Assembly: GCA_947486575.1 (NCBI GenBank)
Contig: CANKUB010000029.1
Location: 1-41,035, forward strand
Origin: Betaproteobacteria bacterium
GTDB taxonomy: Bacteria > Pseudomonadota > Gammaproteobacteria > Burkholderiales > SG8-41
Direction of reading: 5' to 3'
DNA length: 41,035 bases
Numbering within the stretch: position 1 is the first letter of the stretch; each line of letters begins with the position of its first letter. Below are positions 15,887-24,168 of this stretch, in pieces. The notes under the pieces were generated by a model. The model searched no databases. It had not been told where the DNA came from and was given only the letters and a program-made list of their open reading frames with translations. The translations under genes were made by a program, and so were the position numbers.

Positions 15887-16279
15887 ATGCGCGTCGTTCT
15901 GGCCGACGCGATTCTGCTTATTCATTTTCTGTTTGTGCTGTTTGTCCTTAGCGGCCTTGTGCTGACGTGGATCGGCGCATGGCGCGGCTGGAGCTGGATA
16001 CGCAACCGTGGATTTCGTCTCGCGCATCTAGCAGCGATTGTCTTCGTAGCCTGCGAATCGTTACTCGGCATCGTGTGCCCGCTCACCGAATGGGAGCACG
16101 CCTTGCGTACGAGCAGCAGTGGCACCGTCGCTGAAAAAAGTTTCATGGCGCAATGGGTGCATCAATTACTGTTCTTCAGCGCACCGGAGTGGGTTTTCAC
16201 CGTGCTGCATGTTGCGTTTGCGCTGGCAGTGGCAGCAACTTGGTGGTTTGCACCACCGCAAAAAAGCAAAAGGCGCTGA
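15887..16279 (+). CDS. DUF2784 integral membrane protein, 130 aa
   Basis: Small membrane protein with about four helices (ADAILLIHFLFVLFVLSGLV and later LAAIVFVACESLLGIVCPLT) and the conserved CPLTEWEHALR segment of DUF2784. The function of the family is unknown. It is probably cotranscribed with the sulfurtransferase. A strong terminator hairpin begins inside its last codons. Confidence 0.85.
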   Translation: MRVVLADAILLIHFLFVLFVLSGLVLTWIGAWRGWSWIRNRGFRLAHLAAIVFVACESLLGIVCPLTEWEHALRTSSSGTVAEKSFMAQWVHQLLFFSAPEWVFTVLHVAFALAVAATWWFAPPQKSKRR

Positions 16280-16312
16280 TCATCACGCAGCGCCTTTAAT
16301 GTTATTATTTTT
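16269..16312 (+). terminator. Rho-independent terminator after DUF2784
   Basis: AAAGGCGCTG (16269-16278) pairs perfectly with CAGCGCCTTT (16288-16297) around a 9-base loop, followed by a T-rich tract. Flanked by A-runs on the left, it could work in both directions for the two convergent operons. Confidence 0.8.
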
Positions 16313-16336
16313 ATTCAATAAAAACAAATAGTTACA
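16313..16336 (+). repeat. dispersed AT-rich repeat, copy 5
   Basis: Lies between the terminator and the stop of a leftward Bug gene. Its first 23 bases are identical to copy 1 at 2882-2904, although the surrounding genes are unrelated. Confidence 0.75.
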
Positions 16337-16339
16337 CAA

Positions 16340-17317
16340 TTAATCCAGGGTAATTTTCGCCACCTTCACCACCCGTGAAAGCCGCTCGCGCTCGGCACGC
16401 ATGAAGCGTGTGAATTCCGCCGGTGAATTGGCCCGCGCTTCGGCGCCCTGTGCTGCCAGGCGCTGTACAATATCCGGCTGCGCAAGTATGGATGCCACCA
16501 GTTCGTTCAGCCGCGCAATAATGGCAGCGGGCGTTTTGGCTGGCGCGAAAAATCCGTACCACAGCACGTATTCATAGCCGGGCAGGCCCGCTTCGGCCAC
16601 CGTGGGCACATCAGGCAACGCAGGCGAGCGCGTGGCACTGCCGACGCCCAGCGCCTTCAACTTGCCGGATTTCACCTGCGATACCAGCGCAGGCATCGGG
16701 TTGAACATGAACTGCACCTGCCCGCCCAGCAAATCAGCAATGCCCGGTGCAGCGCCTTTGTACGGCACCTGCGTGGTGCTGACGCCAGCCATGGTATTCA
16801 GCAATTCGGTGGCCAGATGATTGGGCGAACCCAGCCCCGACGTGGCGTAGTTCAGTTTGCCGGGCGAGGCTTTCGCCAGCACAATCAGTTCCTTCAGCGA
16901 ATTCGCCGGGTAGTTCTGATTCACCACCAGCAGTTGTGGAATCTCCACCAGCAGACTGATCGGCGAAAAATCGCGGAATGCGTCGTAGCTGAGTTTGCTG
17001 TTCAGCAGCGGCAGTGCGCTGAGTGCCCCTGACGTGCCAAACAGCAACGTGTATCCATCCGGTGCAGCGCGCGCAACGATTTCCGTACCGATAGCGCCTG
17101 AGGCACCGCCGCGATTATCGACCACCAGCGGCTGGCCCAGCGCTTCGGATAATTTCGGTGCCAGTGTGCGCGCCACGATATCGGTGCCACCGCCCGCTGG
17201 AAATGTCACCACCCAGCGGATGGGGCGCGACGGATAGCCGGGCGTTGCTGTGGCAGCCTGCACACCGCTCGCCGCCATAGCCCACACACAACAACTGATT
17301 ACGCAACCTGCATTCAT
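16340..17317 (-). CDS. Bug/TctC-type solute-binding protein 1, 325 aa
   Basis: Extracytoplasmic binding protein of the tripartite tricarboxylate transporter type. A signal peptide covers about residues 1-22 (VISCCVWAMAASGVQA). The mature part has YPSRPIRWVVTFPAGGGTDI, VVDNRGGASGAIGTE, APDGYTLL and VPYKGAAPGIADLLGG, the sequence pattern of Bug proteins that bind organic acids with two water-bridged loops. The start overlaps the hydrolase-fold gene stop (ATGA, 17314-17317). No TctA or TctB is present. The ligand is unknown; the pairing with a hydrolase-fold gene suggests a carboxylate, ester or amide substrate. Confidence 0.88.
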   Translation of the reverse strand: MNAGCVISCCVWAMAASGVQAATATPGYPSRPIRWVVTFPAGGGTDIVARTLAPKLSEALGQPLVVDNRGGASGAIGTEIVARAAPDGYTLLFGTSGALSALPLLNSKLSYDAFRDFSPISLLVEIPQLLVVNQNYPANSLKELIVLAKASPGKLNYATSGLGSPNHLATELLNTMAGVSTTQVPYKGAAPGIADLLGGQVQFMFNPMPALVSQVKSGKLKALGVGSATRSPALPDVPTVAEAGLPGYEYVLWYGFFAPAKTPAAIIARLNELVASILAQPDIVQRLAAQGAEARANSPAEFTRFMRAERERLSRVVKVAKITLD

Positions 17318-18129
17318 GCAGGCGCTTGCAGGAATTCACGCGTATGGCGGCCAACATCCACCGCCCGCTCCCAGCCCATGCAAAGGCGCGCGCCCTGAAT
17401 CACCGCTGAACGTAACTTATTGTTTTTATTATGGAATTCATCACGATATTGCAGATAATGAAAATGCTCGCCGATCAGCAGCAATATCGGGCATTGCACC
17501 TTTTGCAGATTGGCGCCGATGTCGTAGCCATGCAGCGCATCAAGCGCCTGCCAGCGGTGCCGTCCGCATTCCATTTGCGCAGTGTTGATGCGATCCATCC
17601 ACGATTGCGTCGGGTTCATCGGCGCATGACCCGCGTCGTTGGTCAACAGAAATTCAATCGTGCGCGTGATGGGAAAGCCCGACGCATCTTCCGGCCGCAG
17701 TCCGTTTTTCAAAGGCGCGTGACGCGCCTCGGCACCGCTGCGATCTTTGTAGTACGGACAATTCACCAGCACCACTTTGTTGATACGCTGCGCGTGACTG
17801 ACGCCCAATTCTATCGAAACAGCAGCGCCCGCCGCTTCGCCCAGCACGCTGAATTTCTGTATGCCCAATGCGTCAGCCACAGCTACCGCGCACTGCGCAT
17901 AATCGCCGATGGACGGCTGCTGATCGACATGATCGGAATCGCCATGGCTCGGGTAATCCATCGCCACGACGCGCAGATGCGGCGCTAGCTCCGCCATCAA
18001 TTCCAGATACACCGCAGACGATTGCTGATTCATGTGCAGCAGAATGATTGCGTCGCTGCCTGGTGCGCCCGCAGCGCGATAGTGTATGTAGCCGAATGCT
18101 GTTTTTACCAATCCGCGTTCGATGTTCAT
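17314..18129 (-). CDS. alpha/beta-hydrolase-fold protein lacking the catalytic serine, 271 aa
   Basis: The overall alpha/beta-hydrolase pattern is kept (AIILLHMNQQSSAVYLELMA, VVAMDYPSHGDSD, then the nucleophile-elbow strand). The elbow, however, reads G97-E-A-A-G101, with alanine at position 99 where the nucleophile serine belongs. The acid position after CPILLLIGE (HFHY) and the expected C-terminal histidine (ARLCMGWE) also look lost. It may be a pseudoenzyme, or use another mechanism. The start is ATG 18129 with GAGG six bases upstream; a TTG start at 18153 is open but weaker. A copy of the dispersed repeat is read in frame as NKNNKLR near residue 235. It lies between two Bug genes in a leftward operon. 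Confidence 0.8.
   Translation of the reverse strand: MNIERGLVKTAFGYIHYRAAGAPGSDAIILLHMNQQSSAVYLELMAELAPHLRVVAMDYPSHGDSDHVDQQPSIGDYAQCAVAVADALGIQKFSVLGEAAGAAVSIELGVSHAQRINKVVLVNCPYYKDRSGAEARHAPLKNGLRPEDASGFPITRTIEFLLTNDAGHAPMNPTQSWMDRINTAQMECGRHRWQALDALHGYDIGANLQKVQCPILLLIGEHFHYLQYRDEFHNKNNKLRSAVIQGARLCMGWERAVDVGRHTREFLQAPA
17411..17430 (-). repeat. dispersed AT-rich repeat, copy 6 (inside a CDS)
   Basis: AATAAAAACAATAAGTTACG on the minus strand, identical over 20 bases to copy 11 (35798-35817), within the hydrolase-fold gene and in a reading frame different from copies 2 and 3. Confidence 0.7.
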
Positions 18130-18162
18130 GTCTGCCTCGCTCGCCTTGATCAACTTACCCGG

Positions 18163-19149
18163 CTAATCCGCACGAATATTGTTTTCTTTCACCACTTTCG
18201 ACCAGCGTCCAATCTCGGTGGTTACAAACTTTGTCATGGCCTCCGGTGAGCTCACCACCAGATCCATGCCGAACTGCTCAGTAAGTTGCTTGCGTAATTC
18301 GGGCTGCGCATAGACTTTCACCATTTCGCTATGCACTTTGGCCAGCAGTGGCGCAGGCAGTCCCGCCGGCGCCACCCAGCCCCACCACGCATTGGCAGAA
18401 AGCCCCGGCAAGCCGCTTTCAATCAGCGTCGGCGTATCGGGCACCACATGCGAACGCTTCTCACCTGTGGACACCACCGCACGCAGACGCCCCGCTTTGA
18501 TATGCGGACCAGGCACAGCCACTGACGTCACCGCAAAATCAATTTGCCCGCCGATGGTGTCAGTTACCGCCGGGCCGCCGCCCTTGTACGGCACGTGGAC
18601 CATTTTGATACTCGCCTGCTGCTGCACCAGCATCATCGCCAGATGGCCAAGACTGCCGCTACCTACCGAACCGAACGTCAGTGTTGCTGGTTTGGCTTTG
18701 GCCAGTTTCACCACATCGTCAAACCCCTTATACGGCTTGGTTGGATTGGTCGTCAGCACCATGGGGGCCGTGCCCACCAGCATCACGTTGGTTAAATCTT
18801 TCAGTGTGTCATAAGGCAAATTCGCAATCAGTGCCGGATTCACCGCATGCGTATCGAACACAATCACGAAGGTGTGCCCATCAGGTGCAGATTTCGCGCC
18901 CAGCGCTGTGCCAATCGAGCCAGAACCACCGGTGCGGTTGTCCACCACAAATTGCTGCCCCAGCGCCGCGCTAAGCCGCGCGCTGGTCAGCCGCGCCAGC
19001 GGATCGACCGATCCCCCCGGCGGAAACGGACAAATAAAACGCACCGGCTTGTTCGGCCAATCCGCGGCTGACTGCGCGCTCACCTGCGCGGCACTGAATA
19101 AGCAGCTCGTCGCCATCACGCTTAAAATCCATTTGCGGAAGACTGTCAT
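18163..19149 (-). CDS. Bug/TctC-type solute-binding protein 2, 328 aa
   Basis: Signal peptide at about 1-25 (KWILSVMATSCLFSAAQVSA) and Bug pattern: WPNKPVRFICPFPPGGSVDP, VVDNRTGGSGSIGTAL, APDGHTF, VHVPYKGGGPAVTDTIGG. The start at 19149 has a strong GGAGG directly after a copy of the dispersed repeat. It is the second gene of a leftward unit: methyltransferase, this gene, hydrolase-fold protein, Bug protein 1. The repeated PGLSANAWWGWVAP segment is typical of the C-terminal lobe. Ligand unknown. Confidence 0.88.
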   Translation of the reverse strand: MTVFRKWILSVMATSCLFSAAQVSAQSAADWPNKPVRFICPFPPGGSVDPLARLTSARLSAALGQQFVVDNRTGGSGSIGTALGAKSAPDGHTFVIVFDTHAVNPALIANLPYDTLKDLTNVMLVGTAPMVLTTNPTKPYKGFDDVVKLAKAKPATLTFGSVGSGSLGHLAMMLVQQQASIKMVHVPYKGGGPAVTDTIGGQIDFAVTSVAVPGPHIKAGRLRAVVSTGEKRSHVVPDTPTLIESGLPGLSANAWWGWVAPAGLPAPLLAKVHSEMVKVYAQPELRKQLTEQFGMDLVVSSPEAMTKFVTTEIGRWSKVVKENNIRAD

Positions 19150-19157
19150 GCTACCTC

Positions 19158-19180
19158 CGTAACTATTTTTTTTATTTATT
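19158..19180 (-). repeat. dispersed AT-rich repeat, copy 7
   Basis: Minus-strand variant ending in AATAGTTACGG, between the methyltransferase stop and the Bug protein 2 start. The C of the core ACAAATAG is replaced by A, lengthening the A-run. Confidence 0.55.
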
Positions 19181-19182
19181 TT

Positions 19183-20028
19183 TTATTGTTTTGTGGCTGA
19201 CCACTTGCCGCTGTCGGCAGCAGACTTATAGGTGCCGTCAATGCTGTTGCCGCTGACGCGCCCACTGTATTGCACGCCGCCCGCAGTAAAGACAATTTGG
19301 TCGGCTGTCATTTTGGCATCAGCAACAATCGCGCTGACATTGCCCTGTGCAAGATTGCCGCTGAGCATCTGAAATTCCTGTTTGAGCGTCAGCATGCCGC
19401 GCGACGTTTTCCAGTTGCCCGCCACTTTCGCCGGAATAATCCACAGGTACGCGGTACACCACGACGTGCAATCACCGCCAGCGGTAATTTTTTCATCTTC
19501 CTTCCACTCGCCCATCGTGAACGAGTTGGACACCACGCGCACGCCCGCTTTCATGTCAAGCAGAATCGGCCGCAGCTTCACGTTCAAGTCAGGCAGCAGG
19601 AACAGCGTGATGACGGATGCCTGCGTGTAATCTTTTTTGCTGGCCTCGGTAAAAATATCACCCTGCTTGAAAATCGCCTTGTCGGCGACGCCTTCTTTTT
19701 GCGCATTGCGGCGCGCGAGTTCAACCATTTCAGGGTTGTATTCAATGCCGAACGCCTTGCCGCCGCGCTTGGCCGCGGTAATCACCGTGCGGCCATCGCC
19801 CGAACCCAGGTCGTAATGCACATCTGCGGTCGTCAGTTTCGCCATATCGAGCATGCGATCCACCAGCGCCTGCGGGGTTGGCACCCACACCACGTCTTTG
19901 CCGGACTGCCCCACGCTCGGCTCGAATTCTTTTTTCGCAGGTGCCGGTTGCGCCATTGCAAAGCTCGAAAAAATCGACAACAAAACCATCAGCGAAAAAC
20001 GTCGGGAAACGCTAGATAGCGCGAACAT
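19183..20028 (-). CDS. exported SAM-dependent methyltransferase-like protein MT1, 281 aa
   Basis: A clear signal peptide (residues 1-26, LMVLLSIFSSFAMA then QPAPAKK) precedes a class I methyltransferase domain. The SAM motif I is DLGSGDGR at 73-80, the acidic ribose-binding residue is in FGIEYNPEMVELA, and a later LFLLPDLNVKLRP stretch follows. The motif style resembles the FAM173/ATPSCKMT lysine-methyltransferase group. C187 and C191 (CTSWC) could form a disulfide outside the cytoplasm. The last 75 residues look beta-rich (QYSGRVSGNSIDGTYKS). The start is ATG 20028 with GGAG upstream; a longer frame would bury the signal peptide. Two close paralogues lie at 22.3-24.1 kb. SAM supply in the periplasm is unexplained. 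Confidence 0.82.
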   Translation of the reverse strand: MFALSSVSRRFSLMVLLSIFSSFAMAQPAPAKKEFEPSVGQSGKDVVWVPTPQALVDRMLDMAKLTTADVHYDLGSGDGRTVITAAKRGGKAFGIEYNPEMVELARRNAQKEGVADKAIFKQGDIFTEASKKDYTQASVITLFLLPDLNVKLRPILLDMKAGVRVVSNSFTMGEWKEDEKITAGGDCTSWCTAYLWIIPAKVAGNWKTSRGMLTLKQEFQMLSGNLAQGNVSAIVADAKMTADQIVFTAGGVQYSGRVSGNSIDGTYKSAADSGKWSATKQ

Positions 20029-20142
20029 AAAGATTCTCCGTTGGGAAGTAAATGCGAACGTGCATGATACCGGATTCGCCAATGATGCGGTGCTATCATG
20101 CGCTCTCGAAAAACGCTCAATTGCCAGGAAAAGGAACGTTAA

Positions 20143-21348
20143 ATGGCCATCACCCCCGCTGCTTCCGTTGCGAAGCCCGACGAACTCTCATTCATGTATT
20201 TCCCTGAAGACTACCGCTGGTCGCACGGTGTGCTGATCGGGCTGAATTCCGCGCCGTGGGGAGGCGCTGAAATCGACGAAGTTAACCGCATCGGACTGCG
20301 TCTCAAAGGCAAATCCGGTGACGATACCGCGTGGTTTAACGAATGGGCGCGTGAAGCACGCAAAATTGAGGACGCAGGCCGTGCACATATCGCCGCAGGC
20401 CGCAAAACCACGGGTGCGCAATACCTTTTTCGCGCAGCCAATTATTACCATGTCGGCGAGCGCTTTCTGCAACCCAAGACCGATGGCCTTGCCGCCTATA
20501 AGCGCGGCGTAGATTGCTTTCGGGATGCCGCGCAACTGATACGCCGACCGAAAATTGAGCATGTGGAAATTCCGTATGAAGGCGCGTCGTTGCCCGCGAT
20601 TCTCATACACGCCGAAGACGTGGGACACCAAGGCCCAGCGCCCGCGATGGTGTTCTTCGATGGCTTCGATGTCACCAAGGAAATTCAGTATTTCAAAGGC
20701 GTGCCTGATCTAACGGCGCGTGGCATTGCGTGCCTGATTGTCGACGGCCCCGGCAATGGCGAAGCGGTGCGCTTTCGCAATCAATGGCTGCATCACGAGA
20801 CCGAACGCTACGGCACTGCCGCTTACGAATATCTCGCAGGCCGCAAGGAAATTGACCCCAAGCGCATCGGCGTCATGGCGATCAGCCTCGGCGGTTACTA
20901 CGCCCCGCGCGCCGCCGCGTTCGAGCAGCGCTTCGCCGCCTGCATCGCCTGGGGCGCGCAGTGGGACTACTGGGAAGTCTGGCGCAGCCGTTTTGAAAAG
21001 ATCGACAGCGGCAAAATGCCTTCACTGTCCGTGGCATGGCAACACCTGCTGTGGATCTTCAACGTCAAGACACGCGACGAAGCCATGAAAAAACTCGAAG
21101 GCTTCCGTCTCGACGGTGTCGTACAAAAAATCACTTGCCCGTTCCTGATGGTACACGGCGAAGGTGACGAGCAAATCCCGCTGCCCATCGCGCAAAAATG
21201 TTTTGATGCGGTCGGTTCAAAGCACAAAACCTTCAAACTGTTCACCCGCGAAGAAGGCGGCTATCACCATTGCCAGATCGACAATGCAAGTATCGGCACT
21301 GCCGCGATGTGGGATTGGCTGGAGTCGGTTTTTTTTAAATCAAAGTAA
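20143..21348 (+). CDS. FrsA-like alpha/beta hydrolase, 401 aa
   Basis: Large alpha/beta hydrolase with an N-terminal helical region (about 1-135; DDTAWFNEWAREARKIEDAG, TGAQYLFRAANYYHVGERFL) before the catalytic domain. This is the layout of FrsA-like esterases and of 2,6-dihydroxypseudooxynicotine hydrolase. The nucleophile elbow is VMAISLGGYYAPR with S248, the acid is likely in VHGEGDEQIPL and the histidine in GGYHHCQID. The start at 20143 lies 114 bp from the divergent MT1 start, a shared promoter region. AAGGAA precedes the start. It could cleave a carbon-carbon or ester bond in an aromatic or heterocyclic compound; the substrate is unknown. Confidence 0.83.
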   Translation: MAITPAASVAKPDELSFMYFPEDYRWSHGVLIGLNSAPWGGAEIDEVNRIGLRLKGKSGDDTAWFNEWAREARKIEDAGRAHIAAGRKTTGAQYLFRAANYYHVGERFLQPKTDGLAAYKRGVDCFRDAAQLIRRPKIEHVEIPYEGASLPAILIHAEDVGHQGPAPAMVFFDGFDVTKEIQYFKGVPDLTARGIACLIVDGPGNGEAVRFRNQWLHHETERYGTAAYEYLAGRKEIDPKRIGVMAISLGGYYAPRAAAFEQRFAACIAWGAQWDYWEVWRSRFEKIDSGKMPSLSVAWQHLLWIFNVKTRDEAMKKLEGFRLDGVVQKITCPFLMVHGEGDEQIPLPIAQKCFDAVGSKHKTFKLFTREEGGYHHCQIDNASIGTAAMWDWLESVFFKSK

Positions 21349-21396
21349 ACCCAACGACCATAGGCCCACTGAGAGGCTAACCCAATCACTATCTCC

Positions 21397-21422
21397 GTCA
21401 TTCCCGCGAAGGCGGGAATGAC
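21397..21422. repeat. REP-like palindrome, copy A
   Basis: GTCATTCCCGC and GCGGGAATGAC form a perfect 11-bp stem around GAAG. A related element lies at 31251-31270. Such palindromes are common intergenic repeats in proteobacteria and may end or stabilise transcripts; this one follows the FrsA-like hydrolase gene. Confidence 0.75.
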
Positions 21423-21492
21423 AGTATTGGTATTCTGACTATTCCGAATCCCGCAAAAATCAAACCCCTATTCAAATTAAACTAGAGCAATC

Positions 21493-22278
21493 ATGGCCAT
21501 TTTCCCCAACTACACCAAACAACAACTCGACGCTGGCAAACTCGCCCTCGGTATGGGCATGCGCGCGATGCGTACTGTCGACACCGGCATGATTGCCAAG
21601 AACTGCGGCTTCGACTGGCTGTTCATCGACATGGAGCACAGCGCGATGGACGTCGATCTTGCCTCCCAGGTAGCCATCGCTGCCCTGCCGATGGGCATCA
21701 CGCCGATTGTGCGTGTGCCGGGCAAGGAACATCATCACGCCTCGCGCCTGCTTGATTCGGGCGCGCAGGGTATCGTCGTACCTCACGTGGATACCGCCGA
21801 AGAAGCCGCGCGCGTGGTGGCGCATTGCAAATACCCGCCCATTGGTCACCGCTCAGTCGTCGGTGCGCTACCGCAATTCGGCTATCAGGCAATGTCCGTC
21901 GGCGAATCCACAAAAATTGCCAACGCCGAGACGCTGGTGATTGTCATGGTCGAAACACCTGTGGCCATAGAAAATGTAGATGCTATTGCCGCTGTGCCGG
22001 GCATTGATGTGGTGCTGGTCGGCACCAATGACCTGTGCGCAGAACTCGGCATCCCCGGACAATTCGCCGATCCGAAAGTCGAAGACGCCTACCGCAAAGT
22101 CATCGCCGCCTGCAAAAAACACAACAAACATCCCGGCATGGGCGGCGTTTACGATCAGAAGTTGATGGAGAAATACATCGGCTATGGCATGCGATTTATT
22201 TTGAGCGGCGGCGACCTGTCGTTCCTGATGACAGGGGCCACGTCGCGCACCGAGTTTTTGCGGGGATGTAAGCTGTAA
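21493..22278 (+). CDS. HpcH/HpaI-type aldolase (class II pyruvate aldolase), 261 aa
   Basis: TIM-barrel aldolase of the HpcH/HpaI family: FDWLFIDMEHSAMDVD with metal- and pyruvate-site residues, VRVPGKEHHHASRLLDSGAQ (catalytic arginine region), GIVVPHVDTAEEA, VMVETPVAIENVDAIAAV and VVLVGTNDLCAELG. These enzymes cleave 2-keto-4-hydroxy acids to pyruvate and an aldehyde in aromatic-compound catabolism. It starts 144 bp after the FrsA-like hydrolase, separated by a palindrome, and may act downstream of it. It ends convergently with MT2. Substrate specificity cannot be assigned. Confidence 0.9.
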   Translation: MAIFPNYTKQQLDAGKLALGMGMRAMRTVDTGMIAKNCGFDWLFIDMEHSAMDVDLASQVAIAALPMGITPIVRVPGKEHHHASRLLDSGAQGIVVPHVDTAEEAARVVAHCKYPPIGHRSVVGALPQFGYQAMSVGESTKIANAETLVIVMVETPVAIENVDAIAAVPGIDVVLVGTNDLCAELGIPGQFADPKVEDAYRKVIAACKKHNKHPGMGGVYDQKLMEKYIGYGMRFILSGGDLSFLMTGATSRTEFLRGCKL

Positions 22279-22295
22279 CACTGTATTGATTTATA

Positions 22296-22320
22296 ATTAT
22301 CCAATAAAACAATAGCTTAC
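22296..22320 (+). repeat. dispersed AT-rich repeat, copy 8
   Basis: Variant with core AATAAAACAATAGCTTAC in the short gap between the convergent aldolase and MT2 genes. Confidence 0.55.
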
Positions 22321-22329
22321 ATGACACTC

Positions 22330-23160
22330 TCAGCGCGACCGGATTGCACTCCAGTCCCGGCTCGCGCCACCTGAAACCGCCGTACCGGTTATCGTGTCGC
22401 CTGCAACCTTGCCGCTGTATTGCGTGCCGCCTGCGCTGAAGCTGATTTGGTCACCACGCAGTTTTCCGCCGCTCACCAGTGTCGAAACACCACCTGCGTT
22501 AATCGATCCGGCGAATTTCTGGAATTCCTGTTTCAACGTGAGATCGCCTTGCGCTGATTTCCAAATGCCACTCACTTTCGCCGGCACAATCCATAACAAC
22601 GCCGTGCGGTAGTAGCTTGAGCCTTCGTCACTCGCCGCCGTGGCGGTTTCATCGGCCTCCCATTCGCCCATGGTGAACGTATTCGAAACGATGCGTGTAC
22701 CGGGTTTCAAATCCAGAATTTTCGGACGCAGCTTCAGGTTGATCTCCGGTAGCAAAAACATGGTGATCACCGTGGCTTGCGAGAAATCGGTCTCGAACAA
22801 ATCCGCTTTAGCGAAGGTGGCTTTGTCACCAACACCTTCTTTGACGGCGCTTTGCTTGGATAACGCCACCATGTCGGAGTTGTATTCAATACCGTAGGCG
22901 CGCGCACCACGCCTGGCAGCGGTGATCACAGTGCGTCCGTCACCGGAACCGAGATCGTAGTGAATATCCGCAGCGGTAAGTTTGGCCATGTCGAGCATTT
23001 TATTGACCAGTGCCTGCGACGTCGGAACCCACACCACATCTTTTCCCTGTTGACCAACTTCGGGCTTGAAGTCTTTTGCGCTTTGCGCAGGCTGCGCATG
23101 AGTAGTTGCCGCCAGCAATGATGCCAGTGCAAAAACGGACAATTGACGTAATACTTTCAT
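22330..23160 (-). CDS. exported SAM-dependent methyltransferase-like protein MT2, 276 aa
   Basis: Paralogue of MT1 with a signal peptide (MKVLRQLSVFALASLLAATT, cut near THA-QP), motif I DLGSGDGR, YGIEYNSDMVAL and MFLLPEINLKLRP, plus the same beta-rich C-terminal tail (TQYSGKVAGDTITGTAV). Unlike MT1 and MT3, the CxxxC pair is absent (DEGSSYYRTALLW). The start is ATG 23160 with GGAGA upstream. It lies 42 bp after MT3 on the same strand, so the two are probably one operon arising from a local duplication. Substrate unknown. Confidence 0.82.
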   Translation of the reverse strand: MKVLRQLSVFALASLLAATTHAQPAQSAKDFKPEVGQQGKDVVWVPTSQALVNKMLDMAKLTAADIHYDLGSGDGRTVITAARRGARAYGIEYNSDMVALSKQSAVKEGVGDKATFAKADLFETDFSQATVITMFLLPEINLKLRPKILDLKPGTRIVSNTFTMGEWEADETATAASDEGSSYYRTALLWIVPAKVSGIWKSAQGDLTLKQEFQKFAGSINAGGVSTLVSGGKLRGDQISFSAGGTQYSGKVAGDTITGTAVSGGASRDWSAIRSR

Positions 23161-23202
23161 AAGCCGTCTCCAGAAATTATTTTCACGGTGGCGCACCGCA
23201 CG

Positions 23203-24060
23203 CTATTTCCCCCGCGTAGCATTCCACGGTGATTTCGTCGCCCCTGTGGTGCTGATGCCTTCAATCACGTCACCGTTTACACGGCCGCTGTACTGCACGC
23301 TGCCCACGCTGAAACTGATGCGCTCGCCGTCAAGCTTGCCATTGGATATGGCCAGCGTTTTGTCACTGCTACCCAACGTGCCGGTGATCACCTGATACTC
23401 CTGTTTCAACGTCAGTTCACCGTTCCCGCTCTTCCAGCTTCCGCCCACTTTCGCTGGAACGATCCACAGATAAGCCGTGCACCAGGACTGGCAATCACCC
23501 TCAACGCGTGCCGTCTGATCCGGCTTCCAGTCGCCCATGTCAAACGAGTTGGCAGCCACGCGCGTACCTGCTTTCATGTTCAAAATGGTCGGCCGCAGCT
23601 TGACGTTCAGCGAAGGCAACAGAAACAAAGTAATCACCGTGGCCCTGGAAAAATCGCTCTGAAAAATATCCGCCTGCTCAAACGTGGCGCGCTCTGACAC
23701 ACCCTCTTTGGCGGCATTACGGCGGGAAAGCGCAACCATGTCGGGGTTATATTCGATACCGTAGGCGCGCGCACCGCGCTTGGCCGCCGTGATCACGGTG
23801 CGGCCATCGCCCGAACCCAGATCGTAATGGATGTCGCTTGCGGTGAGCCTGGCCATATCCAGCAATTTGTTCACCAGCCCTTGCGCCGTAGGCACCCAGA
23901 CGACGTCTTTGCCGGGTTGCCCGCTTTCAGGGACGAACTCGGCTTTCTCCGGCGCAGACGGCGCCTTGGCGGGTTGCGCCGCGACGCTGCCAATGTTTAA
24001 CGCGAACAGCAACGCACCCAGCGCCGCTGCTGTTTTCCAACGCAATGATTTTGAACGCAT
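23203..24060 (-). CDS. exported SAM-dependent methyltransferase-like protein MT3, 285 aa
   Basis: Third paralogue. A signal peptide (AAALGALLFALNIGSVAA then QPAKAPSAPEKAE) is followed by DVVWVPTAQGLVNKLLDMAR, motif I DLGSGDGR, YGIEYNPDMVALSRRNAAKE and LFLLPSLNVKLRP. CQSWC matches the CTSWC pair of MT1. The beta-rich C-terminus ends with VQYSGRVNGDVIEG. GGAGA precedes ATG 24060. It lies 108 bp downstream of the CinA-like gene and directly before MT2. The three copies keep the SAM-binding loop, so loss of activity is not evident, but the exported location is odd. Confidence 0.82.
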   Translation of the reverse strand: MRSKSLRWKTAAALGALLFALNIGSVAAQPAKAPSAPEKAEFVPESGQPGKDVVWVPTAQGLVNKLLDMARLTASDIHYDLGSGDGRTVITAAKRGARAYGIEYNPDMVALSRRNAAKEGVSERATFEQADIFQSDFSRATVITLFLLPSLNVKLRPTILNMKAGTRVAANSFDMGDWKPDQTARVEGDCQSWCTAYLWIVPAKVGGSWKSGNGELTLKQEYQVITGTLGSSDKTLAISNGKLDGERISFSVGSVQYSGRVNGDVIEGISTTGATKSPWNATRGK

Positions 24061-24168
24061 GAAAATTCTCCAGATTAATTTGCAACACTGAAAGACCATG
24101 AAAGTCTGCGCGCGCAGATTTTCAAATAGCTCAATTGCTGAACGCTACGAGCGTGCATCGGTGCGCCG

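Noticed and set aside
19183-24060. Exported methyltransferases as the missing ArsM
   Set aside because: They lack the cysteine pattern of arsenite methyltransferases, carry signal peptides and resemble the FAM173 type instead.
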